Below are positions 63,241 to 64,000 of a stretch of 64,000 bases of DNA, piece by piece. Origin of the DNA: Bacteroidales bacterium. GTDB taxonomy: Bacteria > Bacteroidota > Bacteroidia > Bacteroidales > UBA932. The notes under the pieces are model-generated. The model was not told where the DNA came from. It did not search any database and saw only the letters and a program-made list of their open reading frames with translations. The stretch is taken from assembly GCA_017935505.1 (NCBI GenBank), contig JAGBHM010000026.1, positions 124,001 to 188,000 on the forward strand, read 5' to 3'. The position numbers were made by a program, and so were the translations under genes. Positions within the stretch are counted from its first letter, which is position 1. Every line of letters starts with the position of its first letter.

Positions 63241-64000
63241 GAAGAAAACAATCTTGCTTGCGCTATTCGCACTTTGCTCAAGTGTGATGTTTGCGCAAAC
63301 AACAGTTACCGGTACGGTGACTGCTGCAGATGACGGAAGTACTATCGCCTATGCAAACGTACAGGAAGAGGGTACTACCAATTTGGTTTTTACCGATGAT
63401 AACGGTAAATTCTCAATCAATATTCCGTCTGACGGAAACCTTATCATTTCGTTTATGGGTTATGTAACTCAAAAAGTTCCAGTAAACGGAAAAGCTGTTA
63501 TTAACGTAGTATTGGCACCAGAGGCTGTGCAATTGGACGAGACTATCGTTGTTGCTTACGGTACAGCTAAAAAAGGTACTTATACAGGTGCTGCTTCAGT
63601 TGTAAAATCTGATGCTTTGAAAAATGTTCCTACCACTTCATTCGAGAACGCATTGAACGGTAAAGTTGCAGGTTTGCAGATTACCCAATCATCAGGTCAG
63701 GCTGGTTCAACAAGCCAGATTCGTATCCGTGGTATCGGCTCAATGAACGCATCAAACGAGCCTTTGTATGTAATCGATGGCGTTCCTGTAACTTCTGGTA
63801 ATACTGGTCAAATGAGCGACTATGTAGCTGGTACTTCAAACAACGTTATGAATACTTTGAACCCAAGTGATATTGAGAGTATTACTGTATTGAAAGATGC
63901 TGCTGCTTCTGCACTTTACGGTTCACGTGCTGCTAACGGTGTTATCATGGTTACCACAAAGAAAGGTAAAATGGGTAAACCAACCGTAACTTTCAAAGCA
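63241..64000 (+). CDS. Second SusC/RagA-family TonB-linked outer-membrane protein (3'-truncated by the window)
   Basis: Open to the end of the window; 253 codons are visible. The signal peptide spans about 1-20 (MKKTILLALFALCSSVMFAQ), the regulatory-like domain about 21-95 (TVTGTVTAADDGSTIAYANV), then the plug (IVVAYGTAKKGTYTG, SSGQAGSTSQIRIRGIGSMNA, DIESITVLKDAAASALYGSRAANGVIM). It is a distant paralogue of the minus-strand SusC and has no STN domain. Arginine codons are mostly CGT and glycine mostly GGT, as in the ribosomal genes, suggesting strong expression. A SusD partner would be expected beyond the edge. Confidence 0.95.

Noticed and set aside
1..64000. Mobile elements, prophage, tRNA and rRNA genes
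   Set aside because: No transposase, integrase, terminal inverted repeats, cloverleaf or rRNA-like sequence was recognised on either strand.

Overview
The window looks like chromosomal DNA of a Bacteroidales (Bacteroidota) bacterium. The support is consistent: SusC/SusD (RagA/RagB) outer-membrane pairs, an Rnf complex in the order B-C-D-G-E-A preceded by an RseC-like gene, an OstA-like protein after two SurA-type chaperones, GSCFA and DUF3108 proteins, promoters of the Bacteroidota type (TTTG, about 19-20 bases, TAnnTTTG), and cysteine-poor S4, S14 and L36. No phage, insertion sequence, CRISPR array, tRNA or rRNA was found. Apart from the two ends, this is a housekeeping region.

Layout. 1-636 is the 3' part of an M19 dipeptidase gene, closed by a terminator. 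776-11607 is a long ribosomal/secretion/transcription operon (rplP to rplQ: the spc and alpha operons plus the tail of S10) with its own promoter and a structured leader. The usual upstream half of the S10 operon (rpsJ to rpsC) is absent here. 11646-18061 holds a minus-strand pair queG-GSCFA, a plus-strand threonine dehydrogenase and a minus-strand run tgt-lptG-LD-carboxypeptidase. 18151-20240 carries a bifunctional-nuclease/UVR protein and a NupC transporter. 20215-25969 is a minus-strand operon alaS-lptF-fmt-thiN. 26058-29958 carries two tandem M23 endopeptidases, a MerR regulator, Nif3 and a zinc-ribbon coiled-coil protein. 30065-38393 runs dnaB, DUF3108, rseC, rnfBCDGEA and a TPR protein.

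38474-50254 is mixed: a large metzincin-type protease, a TrmH methyltransferase, glyA, a flavodoxin-ferredoxin protein, pnp, rpsO, a YgjP-like metallopeptidase, and an operon of NlpC/P60 endopeptidase, dipeptide epimerase and a 90-residue unknown protein. 50360-57995 carries YhcH, a radical SAM protein, guaB, two SurA-family proteins and an OstA-like protein. 58033-64000 holds a SusC/SusD pair on the minus strand and the start of a second, divergent SusC gene cut by the window edge.

Themes. Envelope building and recycling recur. LPS export is represented by LptG, LptF and an OstA-like protein, and outer-membrane protein folding by two SurA-type proteins. Wall turnover is represented by two M23 enzymes, NlpC/P60, L-Ala-D/L-Glu epimerase, LD-carboxypeptidase and M19 dipeptidase, which together resemble the YkfA-B-C muropeptide route. 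Queuosine modification is covered by queG and tgt. I saw no clearly new defence or mobile system. The best leads are the broken S10 operon with its new leader, a long imperfect RNA hairpin between rpsN and rpsH, zinc-ligand loss in TGT and L36, the muropeptide operon with an unknown partner, and the divergent SusC locus. All calls rest on reading the sequence and remembered family features; no database search was run.
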